From: Candidatus Wolframiiraptor sinensis
Lineage (GTDB): Archaea; Thermoproteota; Nitrososphaeria_A; Caldarchaeales; Wolframiiraptoraceae
DNA: 64,000 bases
Direction of reading: 5' to 3'
NCBI GenBank assembly: GCA_023268255.1
Contig: JALNJX010000002.1
Location: forward strand, 62,001 to 126,000
A model generated the notes under the pieces. The model had not been told where the DNA came from. It searched no databases and saw only the letters and a program-made list of their open reading frames with translations. The position numbers and the translations under genes are program-made. Below are positions 8,531 to 16,203 of the stretch, piece after piece. The number at the start of each line of letters is the position of its first letter. Position 1 is the stretch's first letter.

Positions 8531-9212
8531 GCGACAGGATCTCAACCCATGGATTGTCTATGAGGTATGAAGGGAGGCTTCCCCGCGGCTTCACCTCCAC
8601 ACGCGGCCTGGCCTCGGCGCTCTCAACCCCTTTCCTCGCCGTGGGCGGCGTCAAGCCGCTTCTCTCGATTCTGCTCACTTTCTCGACGATCTCCTTGTGA
8701 TCTTTCTCGAGCCTATCGAGCCTCGCCTCGAGCTCCTCGATTACTCGGAGTAGCTTGGAGATCTGCCTCTTCAGCTCGACGATCTCCTGAGCGCCGGCGA
8801 GCGCAGCCTGCTCGCGCACTTCCTGCTTCTCCGAGCCCTCTCTCCTTATCGCAAGCCTAGGCGGAATTATTTCCTCGGCTCCCATCTTGTCGTAGATTAT
8901 CAGCCCGAAGCCATGCAGCATCATGACGTTCTCATCTATCATCTTGGCGTATTTTCGCGGTATGGCTATGCAGACTCCATCGAACTTGGACTTCATCTTC
9001 TCGGCGTGCAGGAGGGCATCTTGAAGAGCGCCCTTGCTCATTAAAGCATCCTCATCCAATATGCTCACGAACACCTCCCTGAATCCATCAGATAATATGA
9101 GCCTGCTCGAGTAGAGCGACTCGGGATCACTTCCTCTCTCGACCTCATAGAATCCCTCCTCCTCGTAGAATGCCGAAATAACATCCTCGGGCTTGAGGCG
9201 GTTACGCGACAT
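8520..9212 (-). CDS. Coiled-coil protein in the crenactin operon (arcadin-2-like candidate)
   Basis: 230 aa, not recognised by family. Residues 1-115 look like a small alpha/beta domain. Residues about 140-190 form a heptad-rich coiled coil ('ELKRQISKLLRVIEELEARL'). A Pro/Arg-rich linker follows, and the chain ends in a short segment 'LPSYLIDNPWVEILSRRE'. The ATG overlaps the end of crenactin by 11 nt, so the two are translationally coupled. In Pyrobaculum, arcadin-2 is a coiled-coil protein whose C-terminal helix binds crenactin. The layout here is similar, but homology cannot be shown by eye. Confidence 0.6.
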   Translation of the reverse strand: MSRNRLKPEDVISAFYEEEGFYEVERGSDPESLYSSRLILSDGFREVFVSILDEDALMSKGALQDALLHAEKMKSKFDGVCIAIPRKYAKMIDENVMMLHGFGLIIYDKMGAEEIIPPRLAIRREGSEKQEVREQAALAGAQEIVELKRQISKLLRVIEELEARLDRLEKDHKEIVEKVSRIERSGLTPPTARKGVESAEARPRVEVKPRGSLPSYLIDNPWVEILSRRE

Positions 9213-10470
9213 ACATCCACCCCTCCATCCTCTCCCATCTCCACTCGTAGTCGTGTGGAACCGCGTAGCCGTATACTATGCATCCCCTCCAGACAGAGTA
9301 TTTCGGGTCCTCGACGATCGAGACACTTGCCCCCTCTATCTCCTTCTCCAGGAGGAGCTGCTTCAACTTCTCATCGGCTCTAACGGCCACGGTCTCGAGA
9401 CCCTCGGGGATGTTCCAGCTGAAGTTGCCGCCCGATAGGAGTATTCTGGAGTATAGGTGGGGCTGAAGCTCGATAGAGCACTTCTCGATCGATGCTATTA
9501 CCGCCTCCGCCATATCCATCATGCCATAAAAGTATGTGTCCCCGAGCTTTACATCGCTGGGCTTCGGCATTCCACGCGTGAAGTAACTCTGGAAGATCTC
9601 GTGGCCCGGATTGAAGACGAACTCGCCTATCAGGAACCTGGTCCACGCCATGTCATCTAAGACTAATTTTATCCTCGTCCCCGGGATCTTCAGCGAGACC
9701 TTGATCTTCTCTGGATTGCTCCTCGCGTATCTGATCGCCTCATCCAGGTTCCTCGGAATGAGCCCTATTTTCTCCTTGACGAGCCTCACGAAGCTCTCCT
9801 CCTTGGCTAGGTCGCCATAGCCCGCATCCTTTAGTATCTCCATCGTGAGCACGTTCGCGGCCGCTCCACCCCTATTCAAGGCTATAACAGCATTCCTCAC
9901 GGGATACATGGAGATCGGGCATATCTGGGTGTTCCCGTGGCCGGACTCGACCACCGTGCATGTCGGGGTCTTTTGAGCGATCGCGACCGCCAGAGGCTGA
10001 GGAATTATGGTAGCGGCCTTAACCAGCACCCTCTCGCGATTGAGCTCTCGGAAGATCTCGAAGAGCCTCTCGTACATGTATCTCGGCGAGACGACTGAGA
10101 TGCTCGCGACGACGTAGAAGCCCTCGAACTCCTCGTCGGGAGGGGCGAAGCTTTCTAAAGCGTACTTTGTGAGCTCCTTTATGACTTTCCACGCCCGCTC
10201 ATCGTCCTTCGCTATGACGCCGTTCCGCATCGGGTAGACCATCCGCTCCACCAGGTCCTCGCGGGACTCTAGGAACCTCGGAATATCCCTGCCCACGACG
10301 ATCTCCCTATTAACGCCCATTATCCTCGACATGAGGGAGCTTCTATCGATGAAGTAGCCCCTGTTCTCGACGATCTCAGGCGTCTCTCCCAGTACTATGG
10401 GCCCGAACTTGAAGTCGCTCGTCCCATAATCCAGCCCGAAGACGTGCTCCCGCTTATACTCCTCGCTCAT
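9202..10470 (-). CDS. Crenactin, archaeal actin-like filament protein
   Basis: 422 aa. I recognise it from residues shared with Pyrobaculum crenactin: 'FGLDYGTSDFKFGPI' (phosphate-1 loop), 'IIPQPLAVAIA', 'ESGHGNTQ' (phosphate-2), 'ALNRGGAAANVLT' (connect/adenosine region), 'WTRFLIGE', 'ILLSGGNFSW' (adenosine loop) and 'YSVWRGCIVYGYA' near the C-terminus. Crenactins form ATP-dependent double-helical filaments related to eukaryotic F-actin. The gene overlaps its upstream neighbour by 4 nt (ATGA) and its downstream neighbour by 11 nt. Its partner set differs from, or has diverged beyond recognition from, the known arcadins. Confidence 0.9.
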   Translation of the reverse strand: MSEEYKREHVFGLDYGTSDFKFGPIVLGETPEIVENRGYFIDRSSLMSRIMGVNREIVVGRDIPRFLESREDLVERMVYPMRNGVIAKDDERAWKVIKELTKYALESFAPPDEEFEGFYVVASISVVSPRYMYERLFEIFRELNRERVLVKAATIIPQPLAVAIAQKTPTCTVVESGHGNTQICPISMYPVRNAVIALNRGGAAANVLTMEILKDAGYGDLAKEESFVRLVKEKIGLIPRNLDEAIRYARSNPEKIKVSLKIPGTRIKLVLDDMAWTRFLIGEFVFNPGHEIFQSYFTRGMPKPSDVKLGDTYFYGMMDMAEAVIASIEKCSIELQPHLYSRILLSGGNFSWNIPEGLETVAVRADEKLKQLLLEKEIEGASVSIVEDPKYSVWRGCIVYGYAVPHDYEWRWERMEGWMYVA

Positions 10471-11006
10471 TTAACCCACCCCATAAGCCTGCTGAATATG
10501 CTTCTCCCGCCCCCCGCTCCGAGAATTTTCTCATGAATTCTCGTGACAGCGCCCGAATTAACCTCCCTCCAGCCAGCTCTATAGGAGATCGTCAAAGCAC
10601 CGTGCCCCGGGTAGGCATCAACCCTAAGCTCCACGCCTGAAAGCTTCACGCTCGACCTGTAAACGCCATCACCTGGAAGCTGCATCTTGAGGCTCTTAGC
10701 GGCCGCCCAAGCATCCCCACCCCTCAAGTGGTAGTAAACGTCAATGTACCAGCACTCCCTGGCGAGGAGGCTTAGGAGGTCCTTGAGATCATAGGCCTCC
10801 GCAGACTTAACGAGGATAATCGCCTCATCGCCCGAGAGGCTGGCCGCCTTAAACTCGGCTTTAAGCGAGCCCCTCAAAATGCTATTTCCCTCAATGGTGT
10901 AGCCGGCGGCCTCTAGAGCTCTCATGAGAGCATCTACTCTCCGGCTGCCTGGCTGAAGTTTGCAGATCAGCCTGATCTCGCGGCCACCGGGCGACCTCTC
11001 CAGCAC
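10467..11006 (-). CDS. Hypothetical protein, first gene of the crenactin operon
   Basis: 179 aa, unrecognised. Predicted alpha/beta by eye, with repeated strand-rich segments ('REIRLICKL', 'DEAIILVKSAE', 'SVKLSGVELRVDAY', 'GALTISYRAG') and a basic, Gly-rich tail ending 'RLMGWVK'. No signal peptide or membrane span. It shares ATGA with the crenactin start, so it is co-translated with it. Position suggests a crenactin regulator or anchor (an arcadin-1-type role), but there is no sequence proof. Confidence 0.55.
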   Translation of the reverse strand: MLERSPGGREIRLICKLQPGSRRVDALMRALEAAGYTIEGNSILRGSLKAEFKAASLSGDEAIILVKSAEAYDLKDLLSLLARECWYIDVYYHLRGGDAWAAAKSLKMQLPGDGVYRSSVKLSGVELRVDAYPGHGALTISYRAGWREVNSGAVTRIHEKILGAGGGRSIFSRLMGWVK

Positions 11007-11078
11007 CCCTTCTCCGGAGAATTTCTGCCGCGGCCTATAGGATATATTTTGGGGGGTTGGGTGAAAGTGCTTCTAGGA

Positions 11079-13262
11079 CTATTCGACGAAGTCCGAGATC
11101 TCGGGGATCTTTGGAGGCAGGCCTTTCCTCTTCCTAATCTCCTGTATGATCTTGTCTTTTAGGGATGCTGGAACAGGCTTCCAAGCGTAGAACTCCGTCG
11201 CCCAGAAGGCCTTGCCCATGGTGGCGCTCCTCATCACCTCGCTCAGATCGAACGTCTCGGCGGCTGGCACCTCGCCCGTCACCACGGTTATGTATTCCTG
11301 CTGTGCGACATTCAATATCCTCCCCCTTTTGCTCGATATGACGGAGGTTACGGCTCCAAGCAGATCGGAGGTCGTCTTCACCTCTATCTTCAGGACCGGC
11401 TCTAGGAGAATCGGGTCCGCGCTCAGAATGCTGGCGTAAAGCGATCGCCTCGTGGCAGGAACTATCTGGGCATAACCCCTATGAACAGGGTCCTCGTGAA
11501 GCTCCGCGTTCACCAAGATCGCCTTGATGCCTCTCATCGGCTCCTCGGCCAGCGGACCCCGCTCCATCACGTCCTGAAAGCCGGCGATTATAAGGGCCTT
11601 GGACTCGTGCAAGTACTGGATTCCCTTAGTCATGTCCACGAGGATGTTGCCTCTGGGATCTATGCACCAGACGTTTCTAGCCATATCAGCATCCCAGCCA
11701 TAATCTCTCAGGATCTTAGCCACCTGCTTTCGATCCATCTCATCGAAGATCTCGCCCTTTCTGATGAGCTCGATTATCTCGGGCTCCAGCGGCTCCACCT
11801 GTAGGTAGATCCTGTTATGCTTGTTGGGCGATTTGCCCTCAAAAGCTCTGCCCCTCTTCGAGACCGTCTCCCTGTAGAGTATTATGGGCTTGCTAGCGAT
11901 CACCTCTATGCCCGCCTTAGCTATCCACGTGAGAGCTATCTCGAGGTGGAGAGTTCCCATGCCGCTTATTAGGTACTCCCCGGTCTCGGGCCTTACGGTC
12001 GTAACGAGCGTCGGATCCTCAATCGAGAGCTTATTCAGGAAGTCCACGAGCTTTGGCAAATCCCTGCTATTCTTCGGCTCAACAGAGATCGTAACAACAG
12101 GCTCGGATACATATCTCAGGGACTCGAATGGCACCATATCGACTATCGAGAGCGTCTCTCCCGCCCTCGCCTCATCTATTCCCAGGAGCGCCGGGATATT
12201 TCCAGCTGGCAAGCTTCCAACAATCTCCCTGTTCGGGCCCATGTAGACCGCTACCTGCTGGATCCTCTTCGCGATATTCCTGCCGACGATCTTGATCATA
12301 TCGCCCTCCTTGACTGTCCCGCTGAAAAGCCTCCCGGTGGCGACTACGCCTGCCTGAGGATCCACCTTGACATCCGTGACGATCATCACAGGAGGACCAT
12401 TCTCGTCGCAGTTGAGCATCGCCTGTCCAACATCGCTATCTATATCGCCCTTCCAGATCTTCGGGATCCTATATTTCTGCGCGACATGCGGCGGCGGATG
12501 ATGATTGATGACCATCTCCAGTATCGCCTCGTGAAGTGGCGCGTTTTCCTGAAGCCATGCGATGTCGTTGTTCTGGAAGGCCTTCATGACGTCGCTGAAC
12601 TTTATCCCCTTCTTCTGCGCCTGGGGGACCGTGAATCCCCACCTATCCTTAGCGCTCCCAATAGCAACAGTCCCATTCTGGAAGCTAACCTTCCACTTCT
12701 CCCGGTACTCCGGCTCGGCATACATCTCGATGAGCCTATTAACCTCGGTCACTATCCTCGCCAAGGTCTCCTGAATTTTCTCCGGCGTCAATCTAAGCTC
12801 CTTTATCAGCCTATCAATCTTATTTATGTAGAGGACTGGCCTGACCCTCTCCTCGAGAGCCTGCCTGACAACGGTCTCCGTCTGAGTCATGACGCCCTCA
12901 ACGGCATCGACGACAACTATCGCGCCGTCAATAGCCCTGAGAGCCCGGGTAACCCTGCCGCTGAAATCAACGTGGCCCGGAGTATCGATCATGTTGATGA
13001 TATACGGCTTGCCGTCCATCTCATAGTAGAGGGAGATGTTGGCAGCCTTGATGGTCATCTGCCTCTGCTGCTCCTCCTCCAAGTAATCGAGGGCGAGAGC
13101 CTTGCCGGCGAGCGTGGGCGAGAGAAGGCCGGCGGCAGCGAGCAGGCTATCCGTAGTCGTGGTCTTACCATGATCAACATGAGCAATAGTACCTATGTTC
13201 CGGATGCAATCCTTCTGTCTAAGGATCTCCAAGACCTCGCTAATCCTCTTAACCCTCGGCAT
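11079..13262 (-). CDS. fusA: Translation elongation factor 2
   Basis: 727 aa, full length. GTPase motifs are 'AHVDHGKTT' (G1), 'DTPGHVDF' (G3) and 'NKIDRL' (G4), followed by EF-2 domains II-V. It moves tRNA-mRNA through the ribosome using GTP. The domain-IV loop around the diphthamide histidine reads 'HEDPVHRGYAQ' instead of the more common HEDAxHRGPAQ; the histidine itself is kept. On its strand a GGAGAGGG Shine-Dalgarno run precedes the ATG, and a TATA box (CATAATATATTAAGG, about 13296-13311) lies further upstream. It is transcribed alone, away from the crenactin operon. Confidence 0.97.
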   Translation of the reverse strand: MPRVKRISEVLEILRQKDCIRNIGTIAHVDHGKTTTTDSLLAAAGLLSPTLAGKALALDYLEEEQQRQMTIKAANISLYYEMDGKPYIINMIDTPGHVDFSGRVTRALRAIDGAIVVVDAVEGVMTQTETVVRQALEERVRPVLYINKIDRLIKELRLTPEKIQETLARIVTEVNRLIEMYAEPEYREKWKVSFQNGTVAIGSAKDRWGFTVPQAQKKGIKFSDVMKAFQNNDIAWLQENAPLHEAILEMVINHHPPPHVAQKYRIPKIWKGDIDSDVGQAMLNCDENGPPVMIVTDVKVDPQAGVVATGRLFSGTVKEGDMIKIVGRNIAKRIQQVAVYMGPNREIVGSLPAGNIPALLGIDEARAGETLSIVDMVPFESLRYVSEPVVTISVEPKNSRDLPKLVDFLNKLSIEDPTLVTTVRPETGEYLISGMGTLHLEIALTWIAKAGIEVIASKPIILYRETVSKRGRAFEGKSPNKHNRIYLQVEPLEPEIIELIRKGEIFDEMDRKQVAKILRDYGWDADMARNVWCIDPRGNILVDMTKGIQYLHESKALIIAGFQDVMERGPLAEEPMRGIKAILVNAELHEDPVHRGYAQIVPATRRSLYASILSADPILLEPVLKIEVKTTSDLLGAVTSVISSKRGRILNVAQQEYITVVTGEVPAAETFDLSEVMRSATMGKAFWATEFYAWKPVPASLKDKIIQEIRKRKGLPPKIPEISDFVE

Positions 13263-13435
13263 AAGCGCCCTCTCCTAACGCACACCCACAAAAGCTCCTT
13301 AATATATTATGCCCAATAACCCCCTCCAAAGCCCAGAAAAACTCAACCCAGGCAAACCTCCACAGACCCCTCGCCAACCCCCCAGACATCGCATGCAAGA
13401 CATAGTAAATTGAAGATGATGCAAAATTAGAAAAG

Positions 13436-13476
13436 GTTTACCGTTTAAGAAAAATCTTTAACCATAAATGGTAAAC
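13436..13476. promoter_or_regulatory. Inverted repeats, possible operator
   Basis: GTTTACC (13436-13442) and GGTAAAC (13470-13476) are perfect inverted copies 27 nt apart. Inside, ACCAT-AA-ATGGT (13461-13472) is a smaller palindrome overlapping a TATA-like stretch. A related GGTAAAT lies at 13771. A regulator, perhaps the basic protein encoded next door, could bind here; this is inference. Confidence 0.4.
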
Positions 13477-13495
13477 TTAATTCGATGAGCAAAAT

Positions 13496-13602
13496 AGGCG
13501 CGCATAGCGCGACATCGGTTATAATCCCATTTAACCGGAATTACTGTTACAACCGTACGACCCCCAGCCGATTTGGAACCGATCCTCGTTGCGTGAATGC
13601 CT
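13496..13602 (+). ncRNA. Candidate structured RNA
   Basis: AGGC (13496-13499) can pair with GCCT (13599-13602), and GCGCA (13500-13504) with TGCGT (13590-13594), closing a multi-branch structure with a 4-nt bulge. Inside, CGGTTA/TAACCG (13516-13521 with 13532-13537) or ATCGGTT/AACCGAT (13514-13520 with 13577-13583) can form alternative stems. A TATA-like CTTTAAC sits about 35-40 nt upstream. Chance pairing in an intergenic region is possible, and no known RNA family is recognised. Confidence 0.3.
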
Positions 13603-13796
13603 TCCTTTATAAGATGAAGTGGGGGGTTAGGCGTATTTTGTGGTTGGTTGTGGCGGCTAATCCCATTGTTATGGGATTGGTGTGGGCTGAATTATTTCCA
13701 TTCATTTGGGATTGTATATTTTTCGGGATTAATGTTGTTTAAAGTAAAATTTTTATGTTAAATGTTTGATGGTAAATCTTATTGTGGTGAAAGGTT

Positions 13797-14111
13797 TTGA
13801 GTGTCGAGCGTGAGAGTGAGCGTGAGGAGGCTGGGAGAAAGGCTGGGGGGAGGAGGCGTTCAGGGAGGCTTGAGAAGGTTGATGAGAGGCTTTTCAGGGA
13901 GGCTGTGGAGAGGGCCATGGATCAGCCCAGGCTTGCTTTCTATTCCCCAGTTGCTAGCTGCGTCCTGAACTACTGGAAGAGCGCTGTGCCCAGGTTTAGT
14001 ATAAGTGAATTTCTGGCTAGGGTTGTTGAAAGGGAGATTGCTAAGGCTTGGCCCAAGCTTTATGAGAGGTCTAGGAGGGCGTTAGAGAAAAAGGCGATTA
14101 GGAGGAGGTAG
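13797..14111 (+). CDS. Small basic protein, possible DNA-binding regulator
   Basis: 104 aa starting with TTG. The first 28 residues are a charged, Arg/Glu/Gly-rich extension. Then comes 'LFREAVERAM', a central 'RLAFYSPVASCVLNYWKSAVPRF' and 'SISEFLARVVEREIAKAWPKLYERS'. The 'FSISEFLARVVEREI' part resembles the helix pattern seen in small Thermoproteota proteins with ribbon-helix-helix-like or related folds. I do not recognise a named family. It lies 11 nt before the DUF89 gene, so both are probably co-transcribed. Inverted repeats upstream could be its own operator. Confidence 0.5.
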   Translation: MSVERESEREEAGRKAGGRRRSGRLEKVDERLFREAVERAMDQPRLAFYSPVASCVLNYWKSAVPRFSISEFLARVVEREIAKAWPKLYERSRRALEKKAIRRR

Positions 14112-14122
14112 GGGGTGGTCAA

Positions 14123-14992
14123 ATGCTCAGGATTAGGCTGGAGTGCCTTCCATGCACGCTTTCAACAGGAGTTAGAATGGTGAAGCTTGCGACGCAAAAT
14201 CTCAGGCTTCAACGCTTAGCGGTGTGCGAGCTGGCTCGCAGGCTCAGCAACATTACTTGGGATGAAGCGCCCATTGACTTATCTTACATCGCCCAGCGGG
14301 TCATTGAGGAGGTAACCAGGGTCAAGGACCCATATGAGGAGATTAAGAGGAAGAGCAATTCGGCTGTTTTGAAGCATTATGCGGATTTGAAGGCGAGTGT
14401 GAGGAGCGCTGCTGATCCGCTGGAGGCTGCTGTGAGGCTCGCCATAGCAGGGAACCTCATAGACTTCGGCCCCTATGATAAGGTCGATCTAGAGCAACCA
14501 TTTAGGAAGGCTTCCGAAGATCTCGTAATAAAAGATTACGAGATTTTTAGAAGGGCTGTTATGAAATCAAGCTCATTACTCTACTTTCTCGACAACGCTG
14601 GTGAAGCAGTATTTGATAGACTTCTAATCGAGACCATGATAGAGGTTAGGGGAATGCCATTTGAGGAAGTGAGATTAGTGGTTAAGGAAAAACCGCTCGT
14701 AAATGACGTCACTCTGAAGGACGCGAAGGAAATCGGCATCGATAATATCTGGAACTCCTCTTTCATGCTAATAGGTGATGGAAGCGGAAGCGCGCCAAGC
14801 TTCAGAAGCGATGAGGTTAAAGAGTGGATTGAGAAACATGATCTCGTGATCTTTAAGGGTCAGGCGAACTTCGAGATTTTCGAGGATGAGGCCGGGTCTT
14901 TCTTTTTACTGATCGTTAAATGCCCTGTTATTGCCGAGGTTTTAGGAGTTGGAGTGGGCGATATGGTCCTGAGACACTCTGGGCCTCGGTGA
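14123..14992 (+). CDS. DUF89 / ARMT1-like damage-control phosphatase
   Basis: 289 aa. The N-terminal 'LECLPCTL' (CxxC of the archaeal subfamily), 'FLDNAGEAVFDRLL' (the metal-binding Asp-Asn) and 'FKGQANFE' late in the protein are the DUF89 signature motifs. The family removes phosphate from damaged or side-product phosphometabolites with Mn or Co. The substrate of the archaeal CxxC branch is not settled. Its neighbours handle sugar phosphates and alcohols (Fe-ADH, IMPase-like), which fits a metabolite-repair role. Codon choice is more A/T-ending than in the surrounding operons. Confidence 0.88.
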   Translation: MLRIRLECLPCTLSTGVRMVKLATQNLRLQRLAVCELARRLSNITWDEAPIDLSYIAQRVIEEVTRVKDPYEEIKRKSNSAVLKHYADLKASVRSAADPLEAAVRLAIAGNLIDFGPYDKVDLEQPFRKASEDLVIKDYEIFRRAVMKSSSLLYFLDNAGEAVFDRLLIETMIEVRGMPFEEVRLVVKEKPLVNDVTLKDAKEIGIDNIWNSSFMLIGDGSGSAPSFRSDEVKEWIEKHDLVIFKGQANFEIFEDEAGSFFLLIVKCPVIAEVLGVGVGDMVLRHSGPR

Positions 14993-15045
14993 AAAATGCG
15001 AAATGTAGAAATAGCGGTATCAAAAATCCTGGGCCAGATTGATTC

Positions 15046-16203
15046 ATGAATTTCTCCGGAGCATTTCCGAGAAAGCTACTCTTTGAAAGAGGAGGGATTG
15101 AGAAGATTCCGGAGATAATATCCGATCTGGGTTTAAGTGGCAGGTGTATGCTGATTACCGGTAAAAGATTCGCGAGAAGCTCGGGGTATCTGGATAAGCT
15201 CAAGGGACTTCTCGAATCCGCTGGCGTGAAAGAGGTTATAGTTTTCGATAGAGTTGAGCCCAATCCATCCGCGAGCATCGTGGATGAGGCTGGAAGAATC
15301 GCGGCAGAGCGTGAGGTGGATTTTGTGGTTGGATTTGGAGGTGGAAGCGCCTTGGATACCGCTAAAGGCGTAGCCGTCGTAGCGATGAGCGGTAAAAGCA
15401 TAAGGGACTACTTTTATCCGGTTGAGGTCAAGCACGATGTCTCGCCCGTGATCGCTATTCCAACAACATGCGGCACAGGGAGTGAGGTAACGAAGTACGC
15501 CGTCATCAGTTATGAGTATAGGAAGAATGTAGTTTTGGGTGATAACTTGGTCCCCATCGCGGCCATACTCGATTCCGAGGTTCTGAGCTATCTACCGCGC
15601 GAGGTCCTAGCCCATACGGCCATGGACGCCCTTTCGCACGCCATTGAATCATATTTTCACATCAAGTCGAATGAGCCAACTTACATGTTCTCGGCGGAGG
15701 CGTTGAAAATGATACTCGAGAATTTTGCGCGAGCTTATGATGGTGATCCTCTTTGCAGGGAGAAGTTATTCTATGCTAGCATGGTCGCGGGTTTGGCGAT
15801 AAACCTATCCGGAACAGTCGTGGTTCATGGGCTCGGATACTATCTAACCGAGAAATATGGCGTTCCCCATGGCCTAGCTAATGCTCTTTTCCTACCACAG
15901 CTCATAAGATACTCCGCGGAGAGGCTTCCCGAAAGATTGATCTCATTATGCCAAGGGCTTGGAATATCATCCGATGATGCGGCGAAGTGTTCAAGGGCTC
16001 TCGTGCGAAGGCTGGATGAGCTGCGCAACTATGCCGGGCTTCCAATGAATCTACTTGAAGCCGGGATCCCGGAATCGGAGCTGGAGAGAATCGTCGAAGA
16101 AGGATTATCCTATAGAAGGAATGTTGAGAACTACGCGGCCCCTCTGAGCAGAGAGGATGTGGAGCAAATGGTCAGGGACGCCTTTGGAGGAGCACGCTCA
16201 TGA
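15046..16203 (+). CDS. Iron-containing alcohol dehydrogenase
   Basis: 385 aa, the full size of group III ADHs. The NAD(P) loop is 'VGFGGGSALDTAKG' (about 96-109), followed by 'IPTTCGTGSEVTKYAV'. Metal ligands are in 'DSEVL', 'MDALSHAIES' and 'VPHGLANALFLP'. The substrate is unknown: an alcohol/aldehyde or a phosphorylated polyol. The glycerol-1-phosphate dehydrogenase group has a different N-terminus and is less likely. The stop overlaps the start of the phosphatase gene (ATGA, 16200-16203), so the two are coupled. Confidence 0.92.
   Translation: MNFSGAFPRKLLFERGGIEKIPEIISDLGLSGRCMLITGKRFARSSGYLDKLKGLLESAGVKEVIVFDRVEPNPSASIVDEAGRIAAEREVDFVVGFGGGSALDTAKGVAVVAMSGKSIRDYFYPVEVKHDVSPVIAIPTTCGTGSEVTKYAVISYEYRKNVVLGDNLVPIAAILDSEVLSYLPREVLAHTAMDALSHAIESYFHIKSNEPTYMFSAEALKMILENFARAYDGDPLCREKLFYASMVAGLAINLSGTVVVHGLGYYLTEKYGVPHGLANALFLPQLIRYSAERLPERLISLCQGLGISSDDAAKCSRALVRRLDELRNYAGLPMNLLEAGIPESELERIVEEGLSYRRNVENYAAPLSREDVEQMVRDAFGGARS

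Larger units (their letters stand above)
13263..13796 (+). other. Long AT-richer intergenic region between fusA and a small basic protein gene
   Basis: 534 nt. The left 60 nt hold the fusA promoter. From about 13400 the DNA becomes AT-rich. It contains the inverted repeats at 13436-13476, a foldable segment at 13496-13602, and an 85-codon open frame (13485-13742) whose first half does not look like protein and whose second half is hydrophobic. A third GGTAAAT copy lies at 13771-13777, 20 nt before the next gene. No tRNA or CRISPR is visible. Confidence 0.5.

Noticed and set aside
13485-13742. 85-codon open frame after the palindromes
   Set aside because: The N-terminal half is not protein-like and overlaps a segment that folds well as RNA; there is no Shine-Dalgarno site. 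It was not called as a gene, though a leaderless product cannot be excluded.
15046-16203. Glycerol-1-phosphate dehydrogenase
   Set aside because: The N-terminus and metal-site context match iron alcohol dehydrogenases more closely than the G1P dehydrogenase branch.
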